The position numbers and the translations under genes were made by a program. The notes under the pieces are model-generated. The model saw only the letters and a program-made list of their open reading frames with translations, was not told the DNA's origin and did no database searches. 64,000 nucleotides of DNA from Burkholderiaceae bacterium (GTDB lineage Bacteria > Pseudomonadota > Gammaproteobacteria > Burkholderiales > Burkholderiaceae), in NCBI GenBank assembly GCA_947448415.1, contig CANFMT010000011.1, positions 18,926 through 82,925 on the forward strand, read 5' to 3'. Of this stretch, positions 25,791 to 35,510 are shown piece by piece. How positions within the stretch are numbered: position 1 is the first letter of the stretch; each line of letters opens with the position of its first letter.

Positions 25791-26837
25791 ATGGTTTCTC
25801 TCGACCACATTGTCGAGGATGCTAAACGTGATTTCCTCGGAGCTGCCGATGCGGCGGCTCTTGAGGACGCGAAAGCCAAGTATCTCGGTAAGTCAGGTGT
25901 TCTCACTGAGCGTTTAAAAGCGCTTGGTGGAATGTCGCCTGAAGAGCGCAAGAGTGCTGGCGCCCAAATTAATCAAATCAAAACTCAAGTAGAAGCTGCA
26001 TTACAAGAGCGTCGCCAAGCTTTGGCTGATGCGGTATTGATGCAGCGTCTTGCTGCGGAGTCTATCGACGTCTCTTTGCCTGGCCGTGGCCAAGCAGTGG
26101 GTAGTTTGCATCCAGTGATGCGTACCTGGGAGCGTGTTGAGGAGATCTTTCGCTCCATTGGCTTTGATGTAGCTGATGGCCCTGAAATTGAAACCGATTG
26201 GTTTAATTTCACCGCTTTAAATAGCCCTGAAAATCATCCTGCGCGTTCAATGCAGGATACGTTTTATATTGATGGCAAAGATTCCAATGAGAAACCTTTG
26301 TTATTGCGTACGCATACCAGCCCAATTCAGGTTCGTTATGCCAGTGAGCATGTGAAGAAATACGTAAATGCTGATGTAATGCCGCCAATCAAAGTGATAG
26401 CGCCAGGTAGAACCTATCGCGTGGATAGTGATGCAACCCATTCACCAATGTTCCATCAGGTTGAAGGTTTATGGATTGCTGAAAGTGTTTCTTTTGCAGA
26501 TCTCAAAGGTGTCTATACCGACTTCTTAAGAACTTTCTTTGAAACAAACGAGTTGCAAGTGCGTTTCCGCCCATCTTATTTTCCATTCACAGAGCCTTCT
26601 GCTGAAATCGATATGGCCTTTGGTAGCAGCAAGCTTGCTGGCCGTTGGTTGGAGATCTCTGGAGCAGGGCAGGTTCATCCGAATGTATTGCGCAATATGG
26701 GTATTGACCCAGAGCGTTATACCGGTTTTGCCTTTGGATCTGGTTTAGAGCGCTTAACAATGCTGCGTTACGGTGTAGATGATCTACGCCTCTTCTTTGA
26801 AAACGATTTGCGCTTCTTGGCGCAGTTCCCTGCATAA
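25791..26837 (+). CDS. pheS: Phenylalanyl-tRNA synthetase alpha subunit
   Basis: 348 residues. The N-terminal coiled-coil arm is followed by the class II core: [19 protein letters not shown] (motif 1 region), [13 protein letters not shown] and [21 protein letters not shown] (motif 2), and [14 protein letters not shown] (motif 3). It forms the alpha2-beta2 enzyme with PheT, encoded 23 bases downstream. The AUG lacks a Shine-Dalgarno sequence and follows a compact hairpin. Confidence 0.97.
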   Translation: MVSLDHIVEDAKRDFLGAADAAALEDAKAKYLGKSGVLTERLKALGGMSPEERKSAGAQINQIKTQVEAALQERRQALADAVLMQRLAAESIDVSLPGRGQAVGSLHPVMRTWERVEEIFRSIGFDVADGPEIETDWFNFTALNSPENHPARSMQDTFYIDGKDSNEKPLLLRTHTSPIQVRYASEHVKKYVNADVMPPIKVIAPGRTYRVDSDATHSPMFHQVEGLWIAESVSFADLKGVYTDFLRTFFETNELQVRFRPSYFPFTEPSAEIDMAFGSSKLAGRWLEISGAGQVHPNVLRNMGIDPERYTGFAFGSGLERLTMLRYGVDDLRLFFENDLRFLAQFPA

Positions 26838-26860
26838 CTACACTATTAATAGAAATCGCT

Positions 26861-29317
26861 ATGCAATTTTCTGAATCTTGGCTCCGTCAGTATGTGAACC
26901 CACCACTTGATAGTGATGCATTAGGTCATGCGATGACAATGGCTGGTTTGGAAGTTGAAGAACAACATTCAGTAGCGCCCGCATTTACCAAGATCGTGAT
27001 TGCGCAGATTCTATCTGCAGAGCAACATCCAGATGCAGACCGTTTGCGTGTTTGCAAAGTAGACGCGGGCACCGGCCAAGAATTACAAATCGTTTGTGGT
27101 GCGCCCAATGCGCGTGCTGGCATCAAGATTCCATGCGCGTTGGTTGGCGCTGAATTACCTCCAGCAGAAGCAGGCGGCAAGCCTTTCCTGATTAAGGTTG
27201 GCAAGCTGCGTGGCGTAGAAAGCCAAGGCATGTTGTGCTCTGGTCGTGAGCTCGGCTTAGGAGATGATCATGAAGGCATCTTAGAGTTGCCCGCAGATGC
27301 GCCAGTAGGTCAAGATATTCGTGACTATCTTGATCTCGATGATCAAATCTTTGTTATTAAGTTAACGCCTAATAAAGCCGATTGCCTCTCATTAATGGGA
27401 ATGGCAAGAGAAGTCTCTGCTATTACAGGCGCTGCACTCTGCGCTCCTAAGTGGACTCCACCCACAGTATCTATAGATGAAATGCGCAAAGTAACAGTTG
27501 AAAGCACTGAACTTTGTGGACGTTTTGCAGGTCGTGTGATTCGTGGTGTGAATCCTCAGGCTAAAACACCAGATTGGATCGTGCAGCGTTTGTCACGTGC
27601 TGGTCAAAGAAGCATTTCTGCTTTAGTAGATCTGTCTAACTATGTCATGCTAGAGATGGGTCAGCCAACACACGTATTTGATATTGATAAATTAAATGGT
27701 GACATTACTGTTCGTCTGGCTAAGTCTGACGAAACACTTGAATTATTAAATGGCCAAACAGTCATTTTGCAAGGTCCAGATACTGCAGGCAAATTGCAAG
27801 ATGCTGGTGTAGTTGCTGACCAAACTGGTCCAGTTGCGCTGGCAGGCATTATGGGCGGAAACCACTGTGCTGTATCTGATGACACTAAGAATATCTATGT
27901 TGAGGCGGCTTATTGGTTGCCTTCAGCCATTCAAGGACGTGCTCGTCGCTTTAATTTTAGTACTGATGCTGCGCATCGCTTTGAGCGTGGCGTAGATCCT
28001 CAAAATACCGTCACTTGTCTAGAATATCTTAGTGCCTTAATTATTGAGGTCTGCGGAGGTCAGGCGGGCCCAGTAGATGACCAAGTTTTAAATGTGCCAG
28101 AGCGTAAGCCTGTCAAATTGCGTTTAGCCAGAGCTGAAAAAGTGATCGGTATTCCGCTAACGGCAGAGATTGTTAGCGATGTATTTAAGCGTCTTGGTTT
28201 TGAATTCAAGCAAGAGGGCGACACCTTTATTGTGAATCCTCCAAGTTATCGTTTTGATATTGAGATCGAAGAAGATTTAATTGAAGAAGTCGCGCGTATG
28301 TACGGCTTTGAAAATATTCCAGATCTACCGCCAGTAGCATCGTTAAAGATGAGTGCTAAAGCGGAAGCAAAGCGCGGCATTCATCTATTGCGTCAGCGCT
28401 TGGCTTTGCAAGGTTACCAAGAGGCAGTGAACTTTGGATTTATCGATCTTGAAAGCGAGCAGCGTCTTGTGGGAGCTAAAGAACAAGATCTCATTAAGGT
28501 TCTAAATCCCATTGCAAATCAATATGGCGTGATGCGCAGTACTTTGTGGGGTGGTCTGCTTAATAACCTGAAAGCTAATCTGAATCGTGGCGCAGGCCGA
28601 GTACGCTTTTTTGAGACTGGCCGCGTATTTAAACGTGACGCTACCGTTGAAGATGCTGATGGCAAGGTTGCTGGCTTTTATCAACCCCAAAAGATTGGGG
28701 GTCTAGCTTACGGTTCATTTGTTCCGGAGCAGTGGTCTAGTGTTACCAGAGCAGTAGATTTCTTCGATGTGAAGGGCGATCTTGAGCGTGTTTTAGATCC
28801 GCTACATTTTGTAACGGAAGCTGCTCAGCATCCTGCATTGCATCCCGGGCGCTCTGCTCAAGTTTTATTAAAGGCCGGTAAAAATAATATTGCTATCGGT
28901 TGGATTGGTGAGCTGCATCCAGGCTTGCAACAGGCGTATGAACTTCCCCAAGCGCCAGTTCTATTCGAATTGGATTTAGAGCCGATTCGCAACCTTGGTT
29001 TACCAGTGCCAGATGAATTGAGTAAATTTCCTGCGGTGCAGCGAGATTTGGCGGTAGTGGTAAAGCAAAGTGTTCCTGCACAGTCATTGTTAGATGCGAT
29101 GGCAGCGAGCAAGCAACCTTTTGTACGTGCAATCGAGCTTTTTGACGAATTTAAGCCCAAGCCTGGATCGAGCAGCATGGCCGATGATGAGAAGAGCTTG
29201 GCTTTCCGTGTGACCCTATTAAATCCACAGGAAACCTTGCAAGATCTTCAAATTGATGCGGTAATAGCTACTTTATTAAGCGCTGTTGAGAAAAAATGTG
29301 CAGCTCGTCTGCGCTAG
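26861..29317 (+). CDS. pheT: Phenylalanyl-tRNA synthetase beta subunit
   Basis: 818 residues. Seen in order: N-terminal tRNA-binding OB domain (residues 40-150, including QIVCGAPNARAGIKIPCALVG), B3/B4 editing domain near 210-400, B5 domain, a degenerate class II core and the C-terminal ferredoxin-like anticodon domain (LSKFPAVQRDLAVVV). It binds the tRNA and hydrolyses mischarged Tyr-tRNA-Phe. Confidence 0.97.
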   Translation: MQFSESWLRQYVNPPLDSDALGHAMTMAGLEVEEQHSVAPAFTKIVIAQILSAEQHPDADRLRVCKVDAGTGQELQIVCGAPNARAGIKIPCALVGAELPPAEAGGKPFLIKVGKLRGVESQGMLCSGRELGLGDDHEGILELPADAPVGQDIRDYLDLDDQIFVIKLTPNKADCLSLMGMAREVSAITGAALCAPKWTPPTVSIDEMRKVTVESTELCGRFAGRVIRGVNPQAKTPDWIVQRLSRAGQRSISALVDLSNYVMLEMGQPTHVFDIDKLNGDITVRLAKSDETLELLNGQTVILQGPDTAGKLQDAGVVADQTGPVALAGIMGGNHCAVSDDTKNIYVEAAYWLPSAIQGRARRFNFSTDAAHRFERGVDPQNTVTCLEYLSALIIEVCGGQAGPVDDQVLNVPERKPVKLRLARAEKVIGIPLTAEIVSDVFKRLGFEFKQEGDTFIVNPPSYRFDIEIEEDLIEEVARMYGFENIPDLPPVASLKMSAKAEAKRGIHLLRQRLALQGYQEAVNFGFIDLESEQRLVGAKEQDLIKVLNPIANQYGVMRSTLWGGLLNNLKANLNRGAGRVRFFETGRVFKRDATVEDADGKVAGFYQPQKIGGLAYGSFVPEQWSSVTRAVDFFDVKGDLERVLDPLHFVTEAAQHPALHPGRSAQVLLKAGKNNIAIGWIGELHPGLQQAYELPQAPVLFELDLEPIRNLGLPVPDELSKFPAVQRDLAVVVKQSVPAQSLLDAMAASKQPFVRAIELFDEFKPKPGSSSMADDEKSLAFRVTLLNPQETLQDLQIDAVIATLLSAVEKKCAARLR

Positions 29318-29366
29318 GTTTAGTATTAGATATAAATCAAATAAATAGTTACCAGAGAGACATACA

Positions 29367-29690
29367 ATGACTGAATTGATCTCCAATGACACCGTTACCA
29401 AAAACGAGCTTTCAGAAGCTCTTTTTGATCAGGTAGGCCTCAATAAACGTGAAGCAAAAGATATGATTGATGCGTTCTTTGATCGCATCGGCCAATCACT
29501 TGAAGCTGGTGTTGAAGTAAAAATCTCAGGTTTTGGTAATTTTCAGTTGCGCAATAAATCGGCACGTCCTGGTCGAAATCCAAAAACAGGTCAAATGATT
29601 CCGATTGCTGCTCGACGCGTGGTTACTTTTCATGCAAGTCAAAAGCTTAAAGATGTAGTGGAGTCGCATGCTAGAGAAAACCGAGTTTGA
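29367..29690 (+). CDS. ihfA: Integration host factor alpha subunit
   Basis: 107 residues. The HU/IHF family pattern [21 protein letters not shown] (about residues 56-76) contains the DNA-intercalating arm. Position after pheT and the start [10 protein letters not shown] identify the alpha rather than beta subunit. It bends DNA at promoters and recombination sites. Its last 23 bases overlap the next gene. Confidence 0.94.
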   Translation: MTELISNDTVTKNELSEALFDQVGLNKREAKDMIDAFFDRIGQSLEAGVEVKISGFGNFQLRNKSARPGRNPKTGQMIPIAARRVVTFHASQKLKDVVESHARENRV

Positions 29691-30018
29691 TTCAAGCTCG
29701 GCCTTACCGAGCTCTCAACTTCCTCCTATACCTGCTAAACGCTATTTCACTATCGGTGAAGTAGCTGATCTTTGCGGCGTTCGCTCACACGTATTGCGTT
29801 ACTGGGAGCAAGAGTTTTCACAACTCAGTCCACAAAAACGTCGTGGTAACCGTCGTTACTATCAACATCATGAAGTGGTGTTAATCCGTAAGATTAGAGC
29901 TCTTTTATATGAAGAGGGTTTTACCATCAGCGGCGCTCGTAATCGACTTGATGAGGTGCGCGGAGAACTCCGTCTGCGCGATGAACTGCAAGCAGTTTTG
30001 CAAATTCTTACCAAATAG
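29668..30018 (+). CDS. MerR-family transcriptional regulator
   Basis: 116 residues. The winged-helix domain [22 protein letters not shown] (about residues 26-47) and [20 protein letters not shown] are MerR-type, with no C-terminal effector-binding cysteines. The short coiled-coil C-terminus suggests a dimer without a metal sensor. The gene is commonly found right after ihfA in proteobacteria; its targets are unknown. It starts inside ihfA, so translation is coupled. Confidence 0.88.
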   Translation: MLEKTEFDSSSALPSSQLPPIPAKRYFTIGEVADLCGVRSHVLRYWEQEFSQLSPQKRRGNRRYYQHHEVVLIRKIRALLYEEGFTISGARNRLDEVRGELRLRDELQAVLQILTK

Positions 30019-30042
30019 TTACTGATACAATTTACCTCTTGT

Positions 30043-30119
<77 letters not shown>

Positions 30120-30197
30120 TTTTCTATCAACTCAAACCTAACTATCCCAATATTTTAGTTTAGCAAAGTGGCGCACATTTTTCTGTGTTGTCATGAA

Positions 30198-31592
30198 TTA
30201 AGAGTTAGTACGAGTGGACCTGCATACTTGGCGAATCAGCGGGTCTATCGTAGCGCTATGCTCAATTTTGTCAATGCAGGTGATGAGATCATCGGCCGTA
30301 CCCCTCGGTACACCGACCTCGTCGTAAAGCTGATGGGTCATATCGACGGCAGATTCCCAGCTCATCTGGTCACTGTTGGCGTCCGCCTCTTCTGACCATT
30401 CGATACTACGACCATCTTTTAGTAATACAGTTACGAGAGGCTGATAAACAGCGCGATTGTCGTCAGCAATAATTTTGACTCGCTGCACTAGAGCGCTGAT
30501 CGCAGAATTATCAAAAATTCGAAGATCTTGGAAGGTAGCTGTTCCGTAATGCCAGGCAAGTGCAGCACAGAAAGGTGCGCTCATCACTGTCTGTGCGGAA
30601 CTACGGAATGGACCCGTAAAGCGCATTCCGATAAAATTTGCCTCATAAGGGTTCAGGCGTAAAACTATGAGCTCGGGATCTTGTCCTTCTGCCTGGGTTC
30701 TAAGATGAGCTAGGCCACGAATAATTCCGCGCACAAACTGACATGCAGGATATCGTTTAACAGTGAGGTTGGTAAATTCGAAGTGTTCCCCGAGTTCTTT
30801 GGTTAGGCGGGCGCCATAGTCATGTCGCGCAGGATTACCAAAGGCCTGATAAAAGCCAGCAGCACCAAACAAGCCGCTAGCTGCGGCATCGACACCTAGT
30901 CCGATCAGGTCTACGATATGGGCAGCATTGCGTGCAGCGAAACCTGCCTGAAAGGGCGACTCTTCAGTACCGGCATCCACATGCTCGCGTAGACCGGCAG
31001 CAAAGCTAACTGACATGTTAATGGTATTTCGGATACGTGTGGAATCTAGTTGGCGCGCCCGAGCAATTGCTACTCCCGCTCCAAAAACTCCATAACATGG
31101 TGTTGTTCGGAAGCCCTTTCGGCTCAGATCGGAAGCATGGTCGCGACCAATACGTAGGGCGACTTCATAGCCAGCTACGAGTGCGGCAAGAAGTTCGCTG
31201 CCTGCGCCCCTGGCTTCCTCAATAGCAGCGAGGACGGCAGGAATGATAACGCCTCCGAGATGCCCGCAAAGGTGTGAGTCTCCCTGTACACGTCCAGATA
31301 GTAGTACCGCATTTGCGAAGGCCGCATTGCTAACGGACGTCTTGGTGTCGTCATGTAAGCGAGTGGCAGGCCCATTGCTTGCATCTTTTGATATGTGGCT
31401 GGCAGCAGTCGCAAGAAAGACGGGGCGCGCTTTGATTGTCCCAACACCTACTGCGAGTCCGTAGAGTAAGCATGCTTTGGCAGTCTGCAGCGTCTTCGGA
31501 CTAAGTTGTTGCAGATCTAGGTCGGCTGCAAAAGCTGATAGAGCATCAAGTTGCTCTGACAGGTCTACTATTTTATCGACTTTAGAAGTCAT
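30198..31592 (-). CDS. MmgE/PrpD family protein
   Basis: 464 residues. The family's all-alpha first domain is seen in VQGDSHLCGHLGGVIIPAVLA and AALVAGYEVALRIGRDHA, and the second domain in LTVKRYPACQFVRG. Members include 2-methylcitrate dehydratase, cis-aconitate decarboxylase and iminodisuccinate epimerase; the substrate here cannot be fixed. The base composition is visibly GC-richer than the flanking genes, and codon choice differs, which suggests transfer from another betaproteobacterium. A TctC gene 22 bases upstream on the same strand probably supplies the substrate-binding function. Confidence 0.82.
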   Translation of the reverse strand: MTSKVDKIVDLSEQLDALSAFAADLDLQQLSPKTLQTAKACLLYGLAVGVGTIKARPVFLATAASHISKDASNGPATRLHDDTKTSVSNAAFANAVLLSGRVQGDSHLCGHLGGVIIPAVLAAIEEARGAGSELLAALVAGYEVALRIGRDHASDLSRKGFRTTPCYGVFGAGVAIARARQLDSTRIRNTINMSVSFAAGLREHVDAGTEESPFQAGFAARNAAHIVDLIGLGVDAAASGLFGAAGFYQAFGNPARHDYGARLTKELGEHFEFTNLTVKRYPACQFVRGIIRGLAHLRTQAEGQDPELIVLRLNPYEANFIGMRFTGPFRSSAQTVMSAPFCAALAWHYGTATFQDLRIFDNSAISALVQRVKIIADDNRAVYQPLVTVLLKDGRSIEWSEEADANSDQMSWESAVDMTHQLYDEVGVPRGTADDLITCIDKIEHSATIDPLIRQVCRSTRTNS

Positions 31593-31614
31593 GCTTTACC
31601 TGCTCGGTTAATGT

Positions 31615-32586
31615 TCATTCGGGCTTAACCCCAGCAATTTTCATCAGTTCAGCCCAGTGGCCGACATCGCGTTTGAGGAAATCAGTCATCTGCTTTGCTG
31701 TTGTGATAGAGGGCTGTTCAACACCTAAATCTTGGAACCGCTTGCGAATATCTTCACGTTTCATAATTTTCGCCATTTCATTCTCAAGACGATTGCTGAT
31801 CTCCGGGGGTAGCCCTGCTGGTGCAGCTAGACCAAACCAAGAAATGACCACGTAGCCAGGATAGCCTGATTCCGCAATGGTGGGAACGTCGGGCATGAGG
31901 GCCTGTCGAACTGGACCGGAGATGGCTATAGGCCTTAGCTTTCCACTTTTGATCAGTGGAAGTGCAGTTACTACATTGATAAAGCCCGCAGTGACTTGTG
32001 CGGAGATTAAGTCATTTAATGCTGGCGCGTTTCCTTTGTAGGGAATATGTACTATGTCAAATCCAGCGCGACTTTTCAGGGCTTCCATTGCGAGATGCCC
32101 TGCGGTACCCGCACCAGAGGAGGAATAGTTTAGTTTGCCCTGGGACTTCTTCGCATAGTCTATGAATTCGCGCAGAGTTTTCGTTGGCACAGAGGTAGGT
32201 ACAACCAATACCTGTGAAATATTGCAGACCATAGCGATCGGTTGGAACGCCGAATTGACATCATAAGGAAGGTCTGTACGTAAGGACTGGTTGATGGTAT
32301 TGGTACTTGTAAGCATGACTAAAGAGTAGCCATCGGCCGCCGATCTAGCAGCAATCTCTGTACCGATTAACGCACTTGCACCGACCCGATTTTCTACAAA
32401 AATTGGGGTGCCCAATGCAGCCCCAAGCTGATCGGCAATAACTCTACCGATGACGTCGGTTGAACCACCTGCCGGATAGGGCATGATCATCTTGATGGGA
32501 CGATTAGGATAGGCATCCGCATAGGCCTGCGGCAAGAATCCGAGAGCGCATAACAGCACAAGCAGGATACGAACGAACAGTTGCAT
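31615..32586 (-). CDS. TctC/Bug-family periplasmic substrate-binding protein
   Basis: 323 residues with a signal peptide (LFVRILLVLLCALGFLPQAYA) followed by YPNRPIKMIMPYPAGGSTD, the ENRVGASALIG segment and VHIPYKGNAPALND. It shares the GC-rich composition of the MmgE/PrpD gene, so both probably arrived together. The pairing suggests a tricarboxylate-like or branched dicarboxylate ligand that the MmgE/PrpD enzyme dehydrates or isomerises; that is inference. A 26-base palindrome lies 47 bases upstream. Confidence 0.87.
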   Translation of the reverse strand: MQLFVRILLVLLCALGFLPQAYADAYPNRPIKMIMPYPAGGSTDVIGRVIADQLGAALGTPIFVENRVGASALIGTEIAARSAADGYSLVMLTSTNTINQSLRTDLPYDVNSAFQPIAMVCNISQVLVVPTSVPTKTLREFIDYAKKSQGKLNYSSSGAGTAGHLAMEALKSRAGFDIVHIPYKGNAPALNDLISAQVTAGFINVVTALPLIKSGKLRPIAISGPVRQALMPDVPTIAESGYPGYVVISWFGLAAPAGLPPEISNRLENEMAKIMKREDIRKRFQDLGVEQPSITTAKQMTDFLKRDVGHWAELMKIAGVKPE

Positions 32587-32632
32587 AAGCTATTTCCTTT
32601 GAATCTTTTGCGCCTCGAGCAGCCTTGTATTT

Positions 32633-32658
32633 TGATAGGATACTGTGTCATCCTATCA
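32633..32658. promoter_or_regulatory. Candidate operator: TGATAGGAT-N8-ATCCTATCA
   Basis: Perfect nine-base arms with an eight-base spacer, located 47-72 bases upstream of the TctC-MmgE/PrpD pair. There is no T-tract, so a regulator binding site is more likely than a terminator. The cognate protein is unknown; the GntR protein encoded at 33701-34438 is a candidate. Confidence 0.5.
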
Positions 32659-32712
32659 TGTGTAGTCTTCGAGTAGTAGGTTCTAAGGACTCATGCATCG
32701 CCTAAATAGACG

Positions 32713-32808
32713 CTAAATTGACTCCTCTTCTACGGAAATGCCCTTTAAGGGGAAATGCAAAATTCCATCCCCGGATCGTTCGAGTGTTAAATTTACTTCA
32801 ATCATCAT
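32713..32808 (-). CDS. Possible 31-residue small protein
   Basis: An open frame of 31 codons starts MMIEVNLTLERSG and ends in EEESI. GGGGAG lies six bases before its first ATG, a strong ribosome site for a random frame. It sits in the 282-base gap between the TctC gene and the SGNH hydrolase gene. I recognise no family. It may be a leader peptide, a remnant of a longer gene or chance. Confidence 0.3.
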   Translation of the reverse strand: MMIEVNLTLERSGDGILHFPLKGISVEEESI

Positions 32809-32868
32809 GAAATCTCCCCTAATGGAGAGCCAGTACAAATTCGAAAAAGTGAATTAACGAGAAAACAT

Positions 32869-33663
32869 ATGAAAAAAATATTAGCCACCCTATTACTTTT
32901 TGCATCAGCATTAGTATTTTCCCAGCAGGCTCCAACGAATCAAAACTATGGCACGGCGGCGCCAAAATCTATTGCATTTATCGGCAATAGTTTTTTCTAT
33001 TTTAATAATGGCATTATTAGTAACTTGGCACCAATGGTCAGCGAAGGCATGAACGGTGCGCCGCTTCGGCAAAGCATGATTACGATTAGTGGCTCAGGTT
33101 TCGATTGGCACGATGTTGATTCCTACTTTAGGCCAGGGGCTATCGGTAAGTATTCATTTGATTCTCAAAATAATGTCATCATTAACGTTGCGCAAAATCC
33201 ATTATTTGAGGTATCTGTTTTGATGGATTGCAGTCAATGCCCAATTCATCCACAAATGAAATCTGTTTTTACTGAATATGCAAAAAAACACAGTGATACG
33301 GTAAGAAAACATGGATCAAGGCCCGTGTTCTTTATGTCTTGGGCTTATAAGGATAAGCCTGAAATGACGATTCCATTAGCCGATGCTTACACTCACGCAG
33401 GTAATGAAAATGACGTTCTCGTGATCCCGGTAGGATTGGCCTTTGCTAAATCAATCGCGACGAAGCCGGATTTGAATCTTTATGCCGCAGATAAGCGTCA
33501 TCCCAGTATGGCGGGAACCTATCTTGCAGCAGCGACAACCTACGCAACTTTATTTAATCAGAATCCTGTGGGCTTGAAATATAACGCCGGATTAAGCCCT
33601 GAGATAGCTTTATATTTGCAGCAAGTAGCTAATGACACGGTAAAAGAATATTTTAAGCATTGA
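32869..33663 (+). CDS. Secreted SGNH/GDSL-like hydrolase
   Basis: 264 residues with a signal peptide (KKILATLLLFASALVFSQQ). The nucleophile block is IAFIGNSFFYFNNG with Ser41, and the block V pair is Asp208-His211 in ADKRHPSMAGTYLAAA. Between them is the sequence VLMDCSQCPIHP with two cysteines. Family members are periplasmic esterases or carbohydrate deacetylases; the substrate is unknown. It stands alone between divergent and convergent minus-strand genes, so it needs its own promoter, which I could not define. Confidence 0.75.
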   Translation: MKKILATLLLFASALVFSQQAPTNQNYGTAAPKSIAFIGNSFFYFNNGIISNLAPMVSEGMNGAPLRQSMITISGSGFDWHDVDSYFRPGAIGKYSFDSQNNVIINVAQNPLFEVSVLMDCSQCPIHPQMKSVFTEYAKKHSDTVRKHGSRPVFFMSWAYKDKPEMTIPLADAYTHAGNENDVLVIPVGLAFAKSIATKPDLNLYAADKRHPSMAGTYLAAATTYATLFNQNPVGLKYNAGLSPEIALYLQQVANDTVKEYFKH

Positions 33664-33700
33664 AGCATTTCATACGAATGCGAGATATGCAGTTTTGTAT

Positions 33701-34438
33701 TTATCGCGGTCTCAATTCTCGATGAAAGTTTAATTCGCAGTTGTACTCACCCTCTGGGTGGTAACTGACTGTGATTTCAAAAGCATTTTTTTGTGCATCT
33801 AGGTAATGCCTAATGATTCTTAAAGCGGGAGAGTTTTCTTTAACGCCCAAAGCTTTTGCAGTTTTTGCATTAAGTCTACTTAGGCTAATACCAACGGTAG
33901 CGCTCTCTACGCGTTGGCCGTAGCTCTTTTCAATCTGTTCATGAACAGGAATTGTAAAGTGTTCTTTTAGCTTTACAACCTCAGAGTACCGCGGCAGTAA
34001 GTAAAAATCAGTCCAACATAAAGGCTGAGCGCTTTCATTAAGTTTTCTCAATGCGCCAATACGAAACCATGGCGTGCTAATAGGGCAGCCCAATATCTCC
34101 GATAAAGCAGCATCACAAGTTAAGTGCTCCTCGATTAAATTGTTGCGGATAGTATTGTTTGGATAGCTAAATAAATGGCGAAGATCTCCTGCAACGTTTG
34201 CAAATACAGTAGGTTCACTAGCTGCTATTACCTTGGTGCCTGATCCTGCGCGTCGTGTAATGAGTCCTTTACCAATCAGTATCTTTAGTGCATCACGTAC
34301 TGAGTGGTGGCTAGCATCAAACTCTTTGCAAAGCAATTCTTCAGTTGGAAGGTATGTACCTAGGGGGTACATACCGCTAAAAATCCGATCCGCTAGAGTG
34401 GCGCTAATTTTTTGATACAGCGTTTGCTTCAAAGTCAT
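33701..34438 (-). CDS. GntR-family regulator, HutC subfamily (UTRA domain)
   Basis: 245 residues. The N-terminal winged helix covers about 5-72 (GMYPLGTYLPTEELLCKEF, VRDALKILIGKGLITRRAGSG), and the UTRA ligand domain covers about 95-240, with the typical ALRIIRHYLDAQKNAFEIT. It is the likely regulator of the catabolic genes that follow upstream on the same strand (tctC, CoA-transferase, crotonase), responding to their substrate or its CoA ester. A perfect inverted repeat lies inside its own first codons. Confidence 0.9.
   Translation of the reverse strand: MTLKQTLYQKISATLADRIFSGMYPLGTYLPTEELLCKEFDASHHSVRDALKILIGKGLITRRAGSGTKVIAASEPTVFANVAGDLRHLFSYPNNTIRNNLIEEHLTCDAALSEILGCPISTPWFRIGALRKLNESAQPLCWTDFYLLPRYSEVVKLKEHFTIPVHEQIEKSYGQRVESATVGISLSRLNAKTAKALGVKENSPALRIIRHYLDAQKNAFEITVSYHPEGEYNCELNFHRELRPR
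34351..34375. repeat. Inverted repeat GGTATGTACC-N5-GGTACATACC inside the gntR gene
   Basis: Perfect ten-base arms fall at codons for the YPLGTYLP wing-turn region. It may be an autoregulatory operator within the coding region, or reflect the conserved codons for this motif; the perfect symmetry over 20 bases favours the former somewhat. Confidence 0.45.
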
Positions 34439-34497
34439 TTATTCCAAATGGGGTGACCCAAAAATTACATCAAATAAGGTATTGCAAGTCCTGGAAA

Positions 34498-35490
34498 TTA
34501 GTCCGCCTTAATATTGCCATCCTTAACAATCTTGCTTAAACGCTGCATTTCTTTTTGAAAGTACAGTTGGCTTTCTGCTGGGGTGTTGATAGTCATCACT
34601 TCTCCGCCATCCGCTGCAACCTTTTCTTTAAATGCGCTAGAGGCAGTCACTTGGTCAAGGGCTTTAGTAATCTTATTGAGTATTGGTGCTGGTACACCAG
34701 CAGGCGTCCAAACTGCATACACAATGGACATTTCATAACCCTTCAAATTACCTGCTTCTGCAATTGTTGGGACATCAGGTAGTAAGGTTGATCTTGTTGC
34801 GCCGGTGGTAGCAAGAGCATTCAGTTTTCCAGAGCGAACGTGTGGCAGGGCAAGACCAAAAGCCGAGAAGCTCAAGGGTATTTGTCCACCTAGGGTATCG
34901 GTAATGGCTGGACCGCCACCTTTATAAGGGACGTGTGTCATCTTGATGCCGGCTTGATTGGTAAAGAGGGCTCCCGCTAGGTGACTTGCGCTTCCATTGC
35001 CAAAGCTCGCATAACTAATGCCATCTGGATCTCTTTTAGCCATTGCGATGAGTTCGCCAATATTTTTAGCAGGAAAATTCACGTTTTCCACTAACAGCAT
35101 AGGAATCGATGCCACTACTGCGATTGGAACAATATCTTTTTCAGTCGAGTAGGGGGTCTTACCATACATCGTTGGATTAATAGCATGTGATGTAATGGAT
35201 TGAAACATGAGTGTGTAACCATCGGGAGCAGATTTAGCTACCGCATCTGCACCAATCATGCCGTTAGCTCCACCACGATTTTCTACAACTACTTGTTGAC
35301 CCAAAATGGTCGATAGTTGGTTGGCAATAGTTCTGCCAAGGGTATCGGCAAATCCACCTACTGGCCATGTAATGATGAGTTTGATAGGTCTATTGGGGTA
35401 GCTATCAGCTTGCGCCCAAACACTTCCCTGAAAGCAGAGCGCCAAGCTCAGTCCTAGTGCAATTTTTTTGATGACTTCAAAGCGTTTCAT
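34498..35490 (-). CDS. TctC/Bug-family periplasmic substrate-binding protein
   Basis: 330 residues with a signal peptide (VIKKIALGLSLALCFQGSVWA), then YPNRPIKLIITWPVGGFAD, ENRGGANGMIG and THVPYKGGGPAITD. It is 20 bases downstream of the CoA-transferase gene and probably in one operon with it, so its ligand is likely the acid activated by that enzyme. No TctAB genes are nearby. AGGAGA precedes the ATG. Confidence 0.88.
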   Translation of the reverse strand: MKRFEVIKKIALGLSLALCFQGSVWAQADSYPNRPIKLIITWPVGGFADTLGRTIANQLSTILGQQVVVENRGGANGMIGADAVAKSAPDGYTLMFQSITSHAINPTMYGKTPYSTEKDIVPIAVVASIPMLLVENVNFPAKNIGELIAMAKRDPDGISYASFGNGSASHLAGALFTNQAGIKMTHVPYKGGGPAITDTLGGQIPLSFSAFGLALPHVRSGKLNALATTGATRSTLLPDVPTIAEAGNLKGYEMSIVYAVWTPAGVPAPILNKITKALDQVTASSAFKEKVAADGGEVMTINTPAESQLYFQKEMQRLSKIVKDGNIKAD

Positions 35491-35510
35491 ATTAGGTCTC
35501 CTAAGGGGAT

